Shown: in pieces, positions 36,055 to 45,652 of the stretch
How the letters are laid out: the number at the start of each line of letters is the position of its first letter
Position numbering within the stretch: position 1 is the stretch's first letter
DNA from: Phycisphaerales bacterium
Lineage (GTDB): Bacteria > Planctomycetota > Phycisphaerae > Phycisphaerales > SM1A02
Assembly (NCBI GenBank): GCA_028278245.1
Contig: JANQEQ010000148.1
Coordinates: 1-64,000 of the forward strand
Reading direction: 5' to 3'
Length of the DNA stretch: 64,000 nucleotides
Translations under genes and position numbers: made by a program
The notes under the pieces: generated by a model
Database searches by the model: none
What the model saw: the letters and a program-made list of their open reading frames with translations, nothing else
What the model was told of the DNA's origin: nothing

Positions 36055-37053
36055 ATGTCCGAAACACTTCTTGACGTCAAGCGAATTGGTGAACAGGTTG
36101 AGGCGGCAAGCGAACCGTTCCGCCAGATCATGGATCACATGCACCGCGTGATCATCGGCCAGGATGATCTGCTCCGGGGCATGATGATCGGATTGCTTGC
36201 CAACGGACACCTATTGATCGAAGGTGTGCCCGGCCTGGCAAAAACAACAGCAGTGTCATGTCTGGCTGGTGGGATCAATACGAAATTTCAACGCCTTCAA
36301 TTTACCCCTGACCTTCTTCCTGCGGATTTGATCGGCACGTTGATCTATCAACCGCAGGAAGGCACTTTTACCGTGCAGAAGGGGCCGATCTTTGCAAACA
36401 TTATTCTTGCCGATGAAATCAACCGCGCGCCAGCCAAGGTTCAAAGCGCTTTGCTGGAGGCAATGCAGGAGCGCCAGGTGACGATTGGCAAGGAGACATT
36501 TCCCCTGCCCGATCCGTTCCTCGTGCTGGCCACCCAGAATCCAATTGAACAGGAGGGGACGTATCCGCTTCCCGAAGCGCAGGTTGATCGATTCATGCTC
36601 AAACTCATCGTGGATTATCCCAAACGCGATGAGGAAAGGCAGATCCTCGATCGGATGTCGAGCACTGCTCCTGATCTGACCGTCGCGCCGGTGATGGAGC
36701 CGGGCGCTATCGCCCACGCACGAGAGGTTGTTGACGAAATCCATATGGATGATCGCATCAAGGATTATGTAGTAGACATTGTGCTTGCCACGCGCGATCC
36801 GGGTTCATTCAATATTCCGCTGGATGCTCTGATTGAATACGGTGCTTCACCGCGCGCCACGATCAACCTTACTTTGACGGCCAAAGCGAATGCTTTCCTG
36901 GCCGGCCGTGGTTATGTCGTGCCCCAGGATGTGAAGGATGTTGCGATGAATGTTCTGCGGCACCGGGTCATCGTGACATACGAAGCAGAAGCAGAGGAAA
37001 AGACCAGCGTCGATATCATCCAGACCGTACTTGATCACGTTCCAGTCCCATGA
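36055..37053 (+). CDS. MoxR-family AAA ATPase
   Basis: A 332-residue cytosolic AAA+ ATPase. Walker A is GVPGLAKT (about residues 57-64), Walker B IILADEINRAPAK (117-128), and sensor 1 ATQNPIEQEGTYPLPEAQ follows. MoxR proteins act as chaperone-like ATPases with von Willebrand factor A partners. It opens a MoxR-DUF58-VWA operon; the stop overlaps the next start by four bases (ATGA). Confidence 0.95.
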   Translation: MSETLLDVKRIGEQVEAASEPFRQIMDHMHRVIIGQDDLLRGMMIGLLANGHLLIEGVPGLAKTTAVSCLAGGINTKFQRLQFTPDLLPADLIGTLIYQPQEGTFTVQKGPIFANIILADEINRAPAKVQSALLEAMQERQVTIGKETFPLPDPFLVLATQNPIEQEGTYPLPEAQVDRFMLKLIVDYPKRDEERQILDRMSSTAPDLTVAPVMEPGAIAHAREVVDEIHMDDRIKDYVVDIVLATRDPGSFNIPLDALIEYGASPRATINLTLTAKANAFLAGRGYVVPQDVKDVAMNVLRHRVIVTYEAEAEEKTSVDIIQTVLDHVPVP

Positions 37054-37931
37054 GTCCACAGGAACTGCTGAAAAAGATTCGCCGCATCGAAATCCGTACC
37101 TCGCACCTTGTTAATGAAGCATTGGCGGGTCAGTATCACTCCGCCTTCAAGGGCCGTGGTATGGAATTTGAAGAGGTGCGTTTATACCAGATCGGCGATG
37201 ATGTACGGTCAATCGACTGGAACGTCAGTGCGCGCTTCGGCCACCCCTATGTGAAACTGTTCCGTGAAGAGCGCGAGTTAACAGTGATGCTCGTGGTCGA
37301 TATAAGCCGCTCCCAGGATTTCGGCACACGTGAGCAAATGAAACGTGAACTTGTCGCAGAACTCGGCGCGACATTGGCGTTTTCCGCAATCAAGAACAAT
37401 GACAAAATCGGCCTGATCTGCTTTACTGATCGGGTCGAGAAGTTTATCCCGCCGCGAAAAGGTACCAGCCACGTCCTGCGCGTGATTCGTGAACTGCTGG
37501 CTTATGAACCGTCCGGAGTTGGAACGAACATCTCGATCGCAATGGAACATCTGAAAAGAGTTACACGTCGGCGCAGTGTCGTCTTTCTGATCAGTGATTT
37601 CATTGATGAGGGCTATGAAACCGCACTTCGTATTGCAAAGCGGCGACATGATCTGATACTCATCCAGATAACCGATCAACGCGAAACACGTTACCCCAAA
37701 GTGGGATTGATTCATCTGCAGGATCAGGAAACCGGACGACGAATCATGGTCGATGCTTCCAGCGCTTCCTGGCGAAACACTTTCTCCCAGCTTGCTTCAA
37801 TCACTCAGGAGAGTCGTCAGAAACTGTGGAGACGACTGAAACTCGATTTCATTCAGATTTTTACTGGGGAACCGTTCGCTGAATCGCTAACTAAATTTTT
37901 CCATGCCAGGGAGAAGCGACTGAGCCGATGA
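37050..37931 (+). CDS. DUF58 domain protein
   Basis: A 293-residue protein with the DUF58 core: GRGMEFEEVRLYQIGDDVRSIDWN near residues 32-55 and VMLVVDISRSQDFG, a VWA-like MIDAS start (DISRS). It has no membrane segment. It is usually the partner of MoxR and here overlaps both neighbours by four bases, so the three products are made together. Its biochemical role is not defined. Confidence 0.92.
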   Translation: MSPQELLKKIRRIEIRTSHLVNEALAGQYHSAFKGRGMEFEEVRLYQIGDDVRSIDWNVSARFGHPYVKLFREERELTVMLVVDISRSQDFGTREQMKRELVAELGATLAFSAIKNNDKIGLICFTDRVEKFIPPRKGTSHVLRVIRELLAYEPSGVGTNISIAMEHLKRVTRRRSVVFLISDFIDEGYETALRIAKRRHDLILIQITDQRETRYPKVGLIHLQDQETGRRIMVDASSASWRNTFSQLASITQESRQKLWRRLKLDFIQIFTGEPFAESLTKFFHAREKRLSR

Positions 37932-39019
37932 TTTTCAGTTGCACGTACAATTCGCTTTTCACATTGATGCTGCGAAGGTCACTTCTCATTGCTGCATTGT
38001 TCATGTGTGTCTTGTTTTCTGCCTGCAAAGATTCCCGGACAGAAAGCACTGATCCTCAATCTGGTAACTACGTTGTGATTCGTAACGCACAGGAGGATCA
38101 AGTTCAATTAACGGTGCGACTCGACCGGAGCGAGGCTGTCGTTGGTGATCCCATCAAGTTGGTCATTGATGTGACCGCGCCTGATGGTTTTGATGTGGAA
38201 ATGCCGTCGTGGGAGGATGCGATCGGCCCATTTTCGATCGACGATCGATATACGCCGCTGGATGTTCCGGAAGGTAATCTGCGCCGATGGGTGCATCGAT
38301 ACACGCTATCCACATTTGAGTCAGGTGAGCTTGATTTCCCTGAAGTTGAAGTCAAATTCACTGCTTCTGGTGTGGACGGTATTTCTCAGGCAGATGAAAC
38401 CGCATCATGCGCAACTGAACCGATTCCATTGAAGATCCATTCGGTGCTTGGTAGTGGAGCGGGACCGGAAGCGCACCGTGATATTCGAGGCGCAGTTGAT
38501 GTGCCGCTGAAACGATCGTGGCTGTGGTTGTGGTGGTCCCTGGGAATAGTTTGTGTATTAGTAATCGTAGCGGTATTTTTCCTGTACCGACACCGATCAA
38601 TAGACACATCGGAAATTCAACCCGAGTTGCCCCCTCATATCTGGGCCCAGCAGGAACTTGATCGATTATTCGCGGACGATCTGTTTGCCCAGAGTCGCAT
38701 CCAGGAATTTTATTTTCGTCTCAGTGATATTGTCCGCCGTTATATCGAACGGCAATTCGGACTCATGGCCCCTGAGCGAACAACCGACGAATTTCTACGC
38801 GAAGCAAATCAGCACGATCAACTGGCAAAGTTTCATCAGGAACTATTGAGCGATTTTCTGCGAGCAGCGGATATGGTTAAGTTTGCGCTCTATCGGCCTG
38901 CTTCTGAAGAGGGAAATGCTGCTGGTGAAGCTGCGCGAACATTCATATTGGAAACCGCGCCAGTACCGTCAAACACGCAGGATGCTGAATCTCCTGACCG
39001 GCAGGAGATCACAGCATGA
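37928..39019 (+). CDS. Membrane-anchored Bat-operon protein (DUF4381-like/BatD-like)
   Basis: A 363-residue protein with a hydrophobic N-terminus and a possible lipobox (LFSAC, about residue 33). An extracytoplasmic beta-sandwich follows (LDRSEAVVGDPIKLVIDV, typical of BatD-like domains), then one central transmembrane helix near residues 200-218 (WWSLGIVCVLVIVAVFFLY) and a cytoplasmic helical tail (YFRLSDIVRRYIERQFG). It sits where MoxR operons often carry such a protein. Start ATG overlaps the preceding stop; an alternative start at 37967 would also give a lipoprotein. Confidence 0.75.
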   Translation: MIFSCTYNSLFTLMLRRSLLIAALFMCVLFSACKDSRTESTDPQSGNYVVIRNAQEDQVQLTVRLDRSEAVVGDPIKLVIDVTAPDGFDVEMPSWEDAIGPFSIDDRYTPLDVPEGNLRRWVHRYTLSTFESGELDFPEVEVKFTASGVDGISQADETASCATEPIPLKIHSVLGSGAGPEAHRDIRGAVDVPLKRSWLWLWWSLGIVCVLVIVAVFFLYRHRSIDTSEIQPELPPHIWAQQELDRLFADDLFAQSRIQEFYFRLSDIVRRYIERQFGLMAPERTTDEFLREANQHDQLAKFHQELLSDFLRAADMVKFALYRPASEEGNAAGEAARTFILETAPVPSNTQDAESPDRQEITA

Positions 39020-40110
39020 CTTTTCATTTTCCATCAGTGTGGTTCCTGCTTGTCTTGCTTGTCCTGCCACTACTTTGGTGGCGGTGGAAAGTACGCAATC
39101 GCTCATGCACCATTTCATTTCCATCAACGGAGATTATCGAACAGGTGCCTGCCAGCTTATTCGTTCACCTTTGTATGATCATCCCCGTACTCCGCAGTTT
39201 GGCGCTTATTCTGCTCATCATATCACTGGCCCGACCGCAGTTGGCTGATCAACAAACGCGCATCCGGGCTGAGGGGATTGCGATCCAGCTGGTGATGGAT
39301 CGATCCGGGAGTATGCAGGCTCTTGATTTTACTTTGCAGGGGGAAGATGCCAGTCGCCTGGACGCGGTGAAACAGGTTGTCGAAGATTTTGTAATTGGTG
39401 AGGGCGATCTGCCCGGCCGACCGAACGATCTGGTGGGCCTGATCAATTTCGCCAGCTTTGCCGACAGCGTTTGTCCGCTCACCCTTGATCACAATCACCT
39501 GGCACAGACAATTCAGCAGATGACCGTTGCCTCAGAAGCCGAGGGAAGTGCAACGGCACTTGGCGATGCGATCGCATTGGGTGTCGAGCGCCTGCATCAA
39601 ATTGGCTCGCAGGATACAGCAGACGGCAGAGAATTGATAAAAAGCAAAATCATGATTGTGCTGACCGATGGAGAAAACAACGCGGGTGAAATTGAACCCA
39701 TCACGGCGGCAGAATTGGCCGCTACCTTTGATATCAAAATCTACACAATCGGAGCGGGATCGAATAACTCCCGAGTGCCCGTTCCGGTCACCAATCCCTT
39801 TACCGGTGAAAAGGAACACCGTTACGTCCGTGTAAGTATCGATGAAGAAACATTACGGCAGATCGCAGATGTAACCGGCGGTGCGTATTTTCGTGCAAAG
39901 GACACTGATACACTCGAAGAAGTCTACGCCCAAATCGACAAATTGGAAAAAACCGAAATTGAGCAAAAACAATACACAAGATACTCAGAATTTGCTATCC
40001 AATCTCTGCAATGGCGCGGCTTCACTTTCCCTCCCATTCTTATTTTCGTGATCCTGATATTACTGCTTGAAACTCTCCTGGCTAACACACGATTCCAGAC
40101 TATCCCCTAA
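39016..40110 (+). CDS. batA: BatA-like von Willebrand factor A protein
   Basis: A 364-residue membrane protein. Two N-terminal helices (residues 8-22 and 58-72) precede a VWA domain with the metal-ion site DRSGSM (Asp95) and TDGENN later; a C-terminal helix (FPPILIFVILILLLETLL) anchors the end. BatA/BatB proteins are believed to form a complex with MoxR and TPR proteins, originally linked to oxygen tolerance in Bacteroides. The start overlaps the preceding stop by four bases. Confidence 0.88.
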   Translation: MTFHFPSVWFLLVLLVLPLLWWRWKVRNRSCTISFPSTEIIEQVPASLFVHLCMIIPVLRSLALILLIISLARPQLADQQTRIRAEGIAIQLVMDRSGSMQALDFTLQGEDASRLDAVKQVVEDFVIGEGDLPGRPNDLVGLINFASFADSVCPLTLDHNHLAQTIQQMTVASEAEGSATALGDAIALGVERLHQIGSQDTADGRELIKSKIMIVLTDGENNAGEIEPITAAELAATFDIKIYTIGAGSNNSRVPVPVTNPFTGEKEHRYVRVSIDEETLRQIADVTGGAYFRAKDTDTLEEVYAQIDKLEKTEIEQKQYTRYSEFAIQSLQWRGFTFPPILIFVILILLLETLLANTRFQTIP

Positions 40111-40180
40111 CCCCCCCACATTTCCCCCACACCCCACACAAACATTATCTATGTTCAACCTCGTAAGTAAATAATTAACA

Positions 40181-41224
40181 ATGGACATTCAATTCAACCA
40201 ACTTCATCAACTATTCTGGGTGTGGGGAGTTGCGCTGTTGCTGATTATTATGTTCTATGGTGTTACTCGCAGAAAGCGACGTCTGCGTCGCTTCTCATCT
40301 TCAATCCTGCTCCCTCTATTATCATCAGTTGCAGGTTCCCGATCTCCATATCTTCGTATGATTCTCCTGGCAATCGTGATTCTGGCAATCGTTGCAGGAC
40401 TCATTGACCCGCGTTGGGGTGTGCATTTTCAGGAAGTCCAACAACGTGGAGTCGATATTGTTTTCGTGCTTGATGTTTCTCGTTCCATGCTGGCGGAAGA
40501 TGTCAAACCTAACCGACTGGAACGGGCCAAGCAGTACATTCGCGATGTAGTTGATCAACTTGCAGGTGATCGGGTTGCGCTGGTTACTTCGGCCGGTGTC
40601 GCTTCAGTCAAATGTCCGCTAACAGTGGATTACAGCGCGTTTCGGCTCTCGCTGGATGATGTTACTCCGGAATCTGCTTCACGAGGGGGATCAATGCTGG
40701 GTGATGCACTGCGTGTGGCAGGGGAACAGGCATGGATTGACGAGATCAAGGATTACAAAATACTGATCGTTCTTTCCGATGGCGAGGATCAGGGAAGCTT
40801 TCCCAGAGAAGCGGCGGAAGGTTTAAACGAGAAACTTGGCGTGAGGATTTATGCTGTGGGCCTGGGCGATGAAGGTGATGGAGCGCGTATTCCCATCGAA
40901 CAGCAGGGAGTGAAAACTTTCCTTACTTACGAAGGTCAGGAAGTCTGGTCGAAGATGGATCGCTCCAGTCTACAGGATATGGCTCTTGCCGGCGGAGGCG
41001 CATTTATCCCGGCAGGTACTCAGCAGTTGGACCTGGCGGCGATCTATCAACAACGCATTGCTCCAGTTGTCAAGCGGGAATTCGAAACCACGCACCTCAA
41101 ACAATACCATGTACGATATCAATGGTTTGTTGGGCTGGCGCTCATCGCTCTGCTCATTGAATCATGGATGAGCGATCGAAAAACGGAGACGAAGCAGGCA
41201 TCATATCTGGAGCATTCAGCATGA
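40181..41224 (+). CDS. batB: BatB-like von Willebrand factor A protein
   Basis: A 347-residue membrane protein with N-terminal helices (LFWVWGVALLLIIMFYGV; YLRMILLAIVILAIVAGLI), a VWA domain with MIDAS DVSRSM (Asp98) and SDGEDQGS, and a C-terminal helix (FVGLALIALLIESW). It is a paralogue of the preceding VWA protein, the usual BatA-BatB pair. A spacer of 70 bases separates the pair, the only sizeable gap in this operon. Confidence 0.9.
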   Translation: MDIQFNQLHQLFWVWGVALLLIIMFYGVTRRKRRLRRFSSSILLPLLSSVAGSRSPYLRMILLAIVILAIVAGLIDPRWGVHFQEVQQRGVDIVFVLDVSRSMLAEDVKPNRLERAKQYIRDVVDQLAGDRVALVTSAGVASVKCPLTVDYSAFRLSLDDVTPESASRGGSMLGDALRVAGEQAWIDEIKDYKILIVLSDGEDQGSFPREAAEGLNEKLGVRIYAVGLGDEGDGARIPIEQQGVKTFLTYEGQEVWSKMDRSSLQDMALAGGGAFIPAGTQQLDLAAIYQQRIAPVVKREFETTHLKQYHVRYQWFVGLALIALLIESWMSDRKTETKQASYLEHSA

Positions 41225-42210
41225 TCAGCAGCTATTACCTGCGAACCCTTTGGAGTTGTATAACGGTAACGGTGTTGTTGTTGATTAACCCTGTAACAAT
41301 CCACGCAGAAGCGGAGAGTGTTTCACCTCGGGATCTTGCAGCATCAGCGAGGGACGCAATGGAAGCAGAGGAATTCGGCCGCGCCCTTGAAATTTATCAA
41401 CAATTGCATGAACTCATGCCTAATGTTGCGGAGATTCCATTCAACGAGGCGGTCGCTCAATACCGGTTAGGTCTTTACGATGAAGCGACAAAGTTGTTTT
41501 CTGATGCAATGAATCTTACGAGTGATCAGGATTTACAACTCAAATCCACTTACAACCTCGGCAACAGCACATATCAACAATCACTCCAGGCGCTGGAGGG
41601 GGATCAACAAAATAATCCTGCAACCATGGATAATCTGAAGGTTGCAACTCAAGGGCTTGAAGAGGCGATAGCACACTATCGTCAGGCATTGCAGACTGAT
41701 CCTGGTGATGAAGATGCGCGAGTCAATGCGGAATTGACGCACCAGCTTCTCAAGCAGTTACAGCAGATTCAGGAGCAGATGCAACAACAGCAACAGCAAT
41801 CACAGGATTCTCAGGACGATTCCCAACAATCAGAGAATAATCAATCTGAACAGAACAGTTCGAAATCGGATTCAGAATCCGACAACCAGGAACAGGATAA
41901 GCAATCGCAACAATCTCAATCTGAATCCGGTCAACAGAGCGAACAACAGGACCCACAGGAATCATCTTCATCATCAACGGAAGATACTGAAGAGCAACAA
42001 GAGGAGACTCAAGCTTCCTCCGCACAGTCAACGGAAGAAGATCATTCAGCAGAAGAACAGGAAAGTGCAACGGAACAACAAGTCACTCCGATGAATCAGG
42101 CGGAAGCGGAGCGTCTGTTGCAACGTGTCCGTGACCGTGCAAAACAGAGGCGTGAACAACTGGCAGAGCAACAGAAGCAGAAATATAAGCCTGCGGAGAA
42201 GGATTGGTAA
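41221..42210 (+). CDS. batC: BatC-like TPR protein with Gln/Ser/Glu-rich tail
   Basis: A 329-residue exported protein: a signal segment, TPR repeats at about 35-165 (AEEFGRALEIYQQLHELMP; YNLGNSTYQQSLQAL), then a low-complexity region of about 110 residues dominated by Gln, Ser, Glu and Asp, and a basic C-terminus. Start ATG 41221 overlaps the batB stop by four bases; the longer frame from 41164 lies inside batB. BatC homologues often have such Gln-rich tails. Confidence 0.85.
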   Translation: MISSYYLRTLWSCITVTVLLLINPVTIHAEAESVSPRDLAASARDAMEAEEFGRALEIYQQLHELMPNVAEIPFNEAVAQYRLGLYDEATKLFSDAMNLTSDQDLQLKSTYNLGNSTYQQSLQALEGDQQNNPATMDNLKVATQGLEEAIAHYRQALQTDPGDEDARVNAELTHQLLKQLQQIQEQMQQQQQQSQDSQDDSQQSENNQSEQNSSKSDSESDNQEQDKQSQQSQSESGQQSEQQDPQESSSSSTEDTEEQQEETQASSAQSTEEDHSAEEQESATEQQVTPMNQAEAERLLQRVRDRAKQRREQLAEQQKQKYKPAEKDW

Positions 42211-44045
42211 TGGTTTATTCTCATCCGCCACAAACCCATGCTGGATTTGGATTGTGGTTTATCTTCGCTGTTCTTGCGCTAGTAGTAAGCTCTACAGATG
42301 CGGCAAACGTCCGTCTGGAAATCTCTTCACGTGAAGTTTATGTTGATGTACCGTTTGCCCTGAACATTATTGTTGAAGATGCGGGCGGGATTACTCCTGA
42401 AGTTGATATTCCATCGATACCAGAATTAGCATTCATCGGCGAACCTTCACAAAGCTCTAATTCCTACACCCAGATCATCAACGGCAGAATCACACAATCC
42501 GAATCAATAACATTGACCTATCAGGCAATTTCCCGAGAAGAGGGTGTACTCTCGATTCCTGCCATTATGATCACAGTCGGTGATGACATCTACTACACCA
42601 GGCCAGTCGAACTATCAGCCATACAATCGGTTTCCGGAGATCTTGTATTTGCACGAGTCGTCTCGGAACGAGATACATATTATCTCGGCGAGACCTTCCC
42701 TGTTGTTCTTGAAATCTGGCTCCGCCCCTTCGTTGATCAGCAGTATAACATTCGTCTTGATAAACAGAACATGTGGAATACGCTGAGTCGCCGCGCCAGC
42801 TCATTTGGGATATTCAGTGCCCAGGAAAGAAATATTACAGTACGAGAATCTCAACAGAACGATGAGCAGGGAAATTTGCGTGTTTATTATGTCTATTCCA
42901 TCGAAACACTCATAACGCCACGGCAAGCTGGAGCGATCCCCCTGGATGACGTCCGTGTTGTTGTGAATTATCCAACGAGTCTGCGACGTCGCCAATCATT
43001 CTTTGAAGATCGGCTGGAGATTGCGGATTCTCGACCGATTGTTGTACCGTTGGAACGAACTTCAGTCCGAGTTATACCACCGCCAGTTGAGGATCAACCG
43101 GATATCTTTACGGGTGCGGTGGGTCAATTTTCAATTGATGTGAGTGCTTCTCCGACTCAAGTATCAGTTGGTGATCCAATTACGCTGACTATAACAATCC
43201 ACGATGAAACGGATGGGGCCAGTCGTTTGGAAGATCTACAGCCGCCGCCGCTGGATCGGATTCCCACGCTGGAAAACGATTTCCGCATACCGTCCGATCC
43301 TCTTGCTGGAATTGTGGAGGGAAAATCAAAAAGATTCACGCAGACAATACGTCCAGTACATGATCGAATAGAGGCCGTTCCCCCCATCCCCTTTGCATAT
43401 TTTGATCCGGCTGAGAAGCTCTATCACACCGTTCATGCCGATCCAATTCCTTTGCAGGTCAAGGCTGCATCACAAATGTCATTATCTGATGTTGTAGATG
43501 CCAATGGATCACTCACAGATAGGCAACAAACCGAGCTGACAGAAGTTGAAGGCGGCTTGCTGGCTAACTTCACCGAAATTGAAGAATTGCTGGCCCAGCA
43601 CCGACAGCGCATGCCCCGGTTACTCATCGTTTGCCTACTCGTAATACCTCCGTTCCTCTACATAGGATTACTTGCAGTCCAATTGCGAATGAAAAAGAGG
43701 CACGGCGATCCGAGCTATCAGCGTTATCGCGATGCATTTCGGACTGCAAAAAAGCAATTAAACCAGGCCCAGTCAGAGAATACACAGTGCCAGGCTGAGG
43801 TCATCGGAACAGTTATGCGAACATATATTGCCGATCGATGCCGTCTGATCTCCAGTTCGATAACGACCGAAGAAGCAATTCTGCAACTCAGGGAGAATCA
43901 TGTTTCCTCAGATCTGATTAAGAATGTTGAACAATTACTCTTGGATTGTGAGCAACTCACGTTTGCCGGTCATGCTTCCGAAGGATCCGAAACTCAAATC
44001 CCGCAGGCAATGTCATGTCTGAAGAAACTGGAACGGGAGATCTGA
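42210..44045 (+). CDS. batD: BatD-like protein (oxygen tolerance family)
   Basis: A 611-residue protein with an N-terminal signal (FGLWFIFAVLALVVSSTDA), a large extracytoplasmic region of repeated beta-sandwich domains (SREVYVDVPFALNIIVED; SPTQVSVGDPITLTITIHD), one transmembrane helix (about residues 470-488, LLIVCLLVIPPFLYIGLL) and a helical cytoplasmic tail. This is the BatD layout. ATG 42210 shares one base with the batC stop (TAATG), indicating coupling. Confidence 0.85.
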   Translation: MVYSHPPQTHAGFGLWFIFAVLALVVSSTDAANVRLEISSREVYVDVPFALNIIVEDAGGITPEVDIPSIPELAFIGEPSQSSNSYTQIINGRITQSESITLTYQAISREEGVLSIPAIMITVGDDIYYTRPVELSAIQSVSGDLVFARVVSERDTYYLGETFPVVLEIWLRPFVDQQYNIRLDKQNMWNTLSRRASSFGIFSAQERNITVRESQQNDEQGNLRVYYVYSIETLITPRQAGAIPLDDVRVVVNYPTSLRRRQSFFEDRLEIADSRPIVVPLERTSVRVIPPPVEDQPDIFTGAVGQFSIDVSASPTQVSVGDPITLTITIHDETDGASRLEDLQPPPLDRIPTLENDFRIPSDPLAGIVEGKSKRFTQTIRPVHDRIEAVPPIPFAYFDPAEKLYHTVHADPIPLQVKAASQMSLSDVVDANGSLTDRQQTELTEVEGGLLANFTEIEELLAQHRQRMPRLLIVCLLVIPPFLYIGLLAVQLRMKKRHGDPSYQRYRDAFRTAKKQLNQAQSENTQCQAEVIGTVMRTYIADRCRLISSSITTEEAILQLRENHVSSDLIKNVEQLLLDCEQLTFAGHASEGSETQIPQAMSCLKKLEREI

Positions 44046-44047
44046 GT

Positions 44048-44875
44048 ATGAATCTACGCGTGCGCTGCTTCATCCTGATCGGATTATTAGCAACAGTTCT
44101 TCTGTTGGGGGGGAGTGATGATTCTCACAAGAACGCATTGACCACGCAGCAGAAGATTCAACTCCTGCTCGAAGCTCAGGATGCGTATGATCAGGGGATC
44201 AAGCAGCGGCGTGATACTGATGCTGCCGATCGTCAGTTTCGTATCTCAGCAGAGCGCTTCAACCAATTAATAGATGTGGGTTTGAACAATGGCATGATCC
44301 ATTACAATCTGGCAAATGCGTATCTCCAACTGGGTGATCTCGGTCTAGCAATTTATCATTACCGATTGGCCGAACTGTATTTTCCAGGCAATTCCCGCTT
44401 GCAACGCAATCTTGCCTACGCGCGATCACTTCGTCAGGATCATTTTTCGACCAGCAGTAATCAAGCACTCACCCAAACGATCCTGGCATGGCATTACAGA
44501 ATTCCATTTCTGAAACGCGCATACATATTCCTCTGTGTGTATCTCCTCTTCTGGGTGCTGTTGGTGCTGTATCGTGTTCGCAGGAGCATATTGAAGCGCA
44601 ACCTGATCATTGCCTGTGGTGTACTGGCTCTCCTTGTCGGACTATCCCTTTCCTGGAATATACTCTTTCCACCTCCGATTGAAGGCGTTTTGTTGGATGA
44701 TCAGATGACCGTGCGTAAAGGAGGGGGGGAAGGATTCGCGCCACAATTCGAACAGCCCTTACATGAAGGTGTGGAATTTTTTGTTCTCGAAGAGCATTCG
44801 CAATGGTTGAGAATTGCTCTTCCTAACGAACAAACCGGTTGGATTCCAGCGCGGTCAGTTGTGCTTCTCCACTGA
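44048..44875 (+). CDS. batE: BatE-like TPR and SH3-like membrane protein
   Basis: A 275-residue protein with a signal helix, two TPR motifs (NNGMIHYNLANAYLQLGDLG), two membrane helices (about 150-200: YIFLCVYLLFWVLLVLYRV; IIACGVLALLVGLSLSW) and a C-terminal bacterial SH3-like domain (MTVRKGGG ... SQWLRIAL ... GWIPARSVVLL). This matches BatE. ATG 44048 is two bases after the batD stop; the start at 44015 lies inside batD. It is the last gene of the operon. Confidence 0.85.
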   Translation: MNLRVRCFILIGLLATVLLLGGSDDSHKNALTTQQKIQLLLEAQDAYDQGIKQRRDTDAADRQFRISAERFNQLIDVGLNNGMIHYNLANAYLQLGDLGLAIYHYRLAELYFPGNSRLQRNLAYARSLRQDHFSTSSNQALTQTILAWHYRIPFLKRAYIFLCVYLLFWVLLVLYRVRRSILKRNLIIACGVLALLVGLSLSWNILFPPPIEGVLLDDQMTVRKGGGEGFAPQFEQPLHEGVEFFVLEEHSQWLRIALPNEQTGWIPARSVVLLH

Positions 44876-44895
44876 CGCTGATCTTCGTTGACGAT

Positions 44896-44950
44896 TGTCT
44901 GATAAAACTTAACTTTTTTTGCATTTCAAACAACCGGATGTTATCAGACA
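44896..44950. repeat. Long-loop inverted repeat between batE and cheX
   Basis: Ten-base arms TGTCTGATAA and TTATCAGACA separated by 35 bases, shortly after the batE stop codon. The loop contains a T run. It could be a terminator variant or an operator pair. Confidence 0.5.
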
Positions 44951-44975
44951 GAGTTGCATAATTTATCAGCGCCTG

Positions 44976-45004
44976 TTGGCAGAAACCCGGATTCTATCTG
45001 CCAA
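44976..45004. repeat. Inverted repeat upstream of cheX
   Basis: Eight-base arms TTGGCAGA and TCTGCCAA with a 13-base loop, 107 bases before the cheX start; a possible operator or leader hairpin. Confidence 0.4.
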
Positions 45005-45110
45005 TGTTCCCAATTCATTGAACCGATGTAATACGTATTCTGTGGCGTTGTACGTTACAGAACGTTATGTCATCGTTCGATAGTCCGGTATTCAAATCGA
45101 GGCTGGTAAT

Positions 45111-45626
45111 ATGGATCCTCAGTTTGCCAATCCTCTGATCCACGCAACACAAAAAGCGTTCGAGAGTCTGGTACAGCTTGAAATCGCATTTGACGAACCA
45201 ATCGTCGTCGCAAGCATGCCGGAAGAATTCGACGTTTCAGGTATAATTGGTTTGTCGGGAGGTATTATTGGTCTGTTCGCAATAAGTTTCCCCACTGAAA
45301 CTGCGGAAAAAATAGTCAGCACGTTTGCCGGTTCCACCATAGGCATCAGTGACCGGGAAGATTTCGTCGATGCGGTCGGAGAACTGGCAAACATTATCAT
45401 GAGGAGCGGAATATCAAAGTTTGGGTGTGGGGATATCACCATCAGTAGTCCATCGGTTGTGTTGGGTAATCATCATTGTATCCAGACCCCAAGTGACAAC
45501 ACGATCATCATGGTTCCCTGCCATACATCTGCCGGCGATTTTTCAATCGAACTCTCAATTCGTAGTGTCAATTCGCCATCCGCATCTGCTTGTCTCACAC
45601 CAGTGGCCGCTGCTGCTGAACGATAA
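45111..45626 (+). CDS. cheX: CheX-type CheY-P phosphatase
   Basis: A 171-residue cytosolic protein of the CheC/CheX/FliY class. The catalytic motif ExxN is in VGELANII (about residues 90-97), preceded by GLSGGIIGLFAISFP and followed by IMRSGISKFGC. CheX dephosphorylates CheY-P. It lies 27 bases upstream of a stand-alone receiver gene, its probable substrate. No receptor, CheA or CheW gene is nearby, so the pair may serve a process other than classical chemotaxis. Confidence 0.88.
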   Translation: MDPQFANPLIHATQKAFESLVQLEIAFDEPIVVASMPEEFDVSGIIGLSGGIIGLFAISFPTETAEKIVSTFAGSTIGISDREDFVDAVGELANIIMRSGISKFGCGDITISSPSVVLGNHHCIQTPSDNTIIMVPCHTSAGDFSIELSIRSVNSPSASACLTPVAAAAER

Positions 45627-45652
45627 TGCACGCATAAGGAGGAAATATAATT

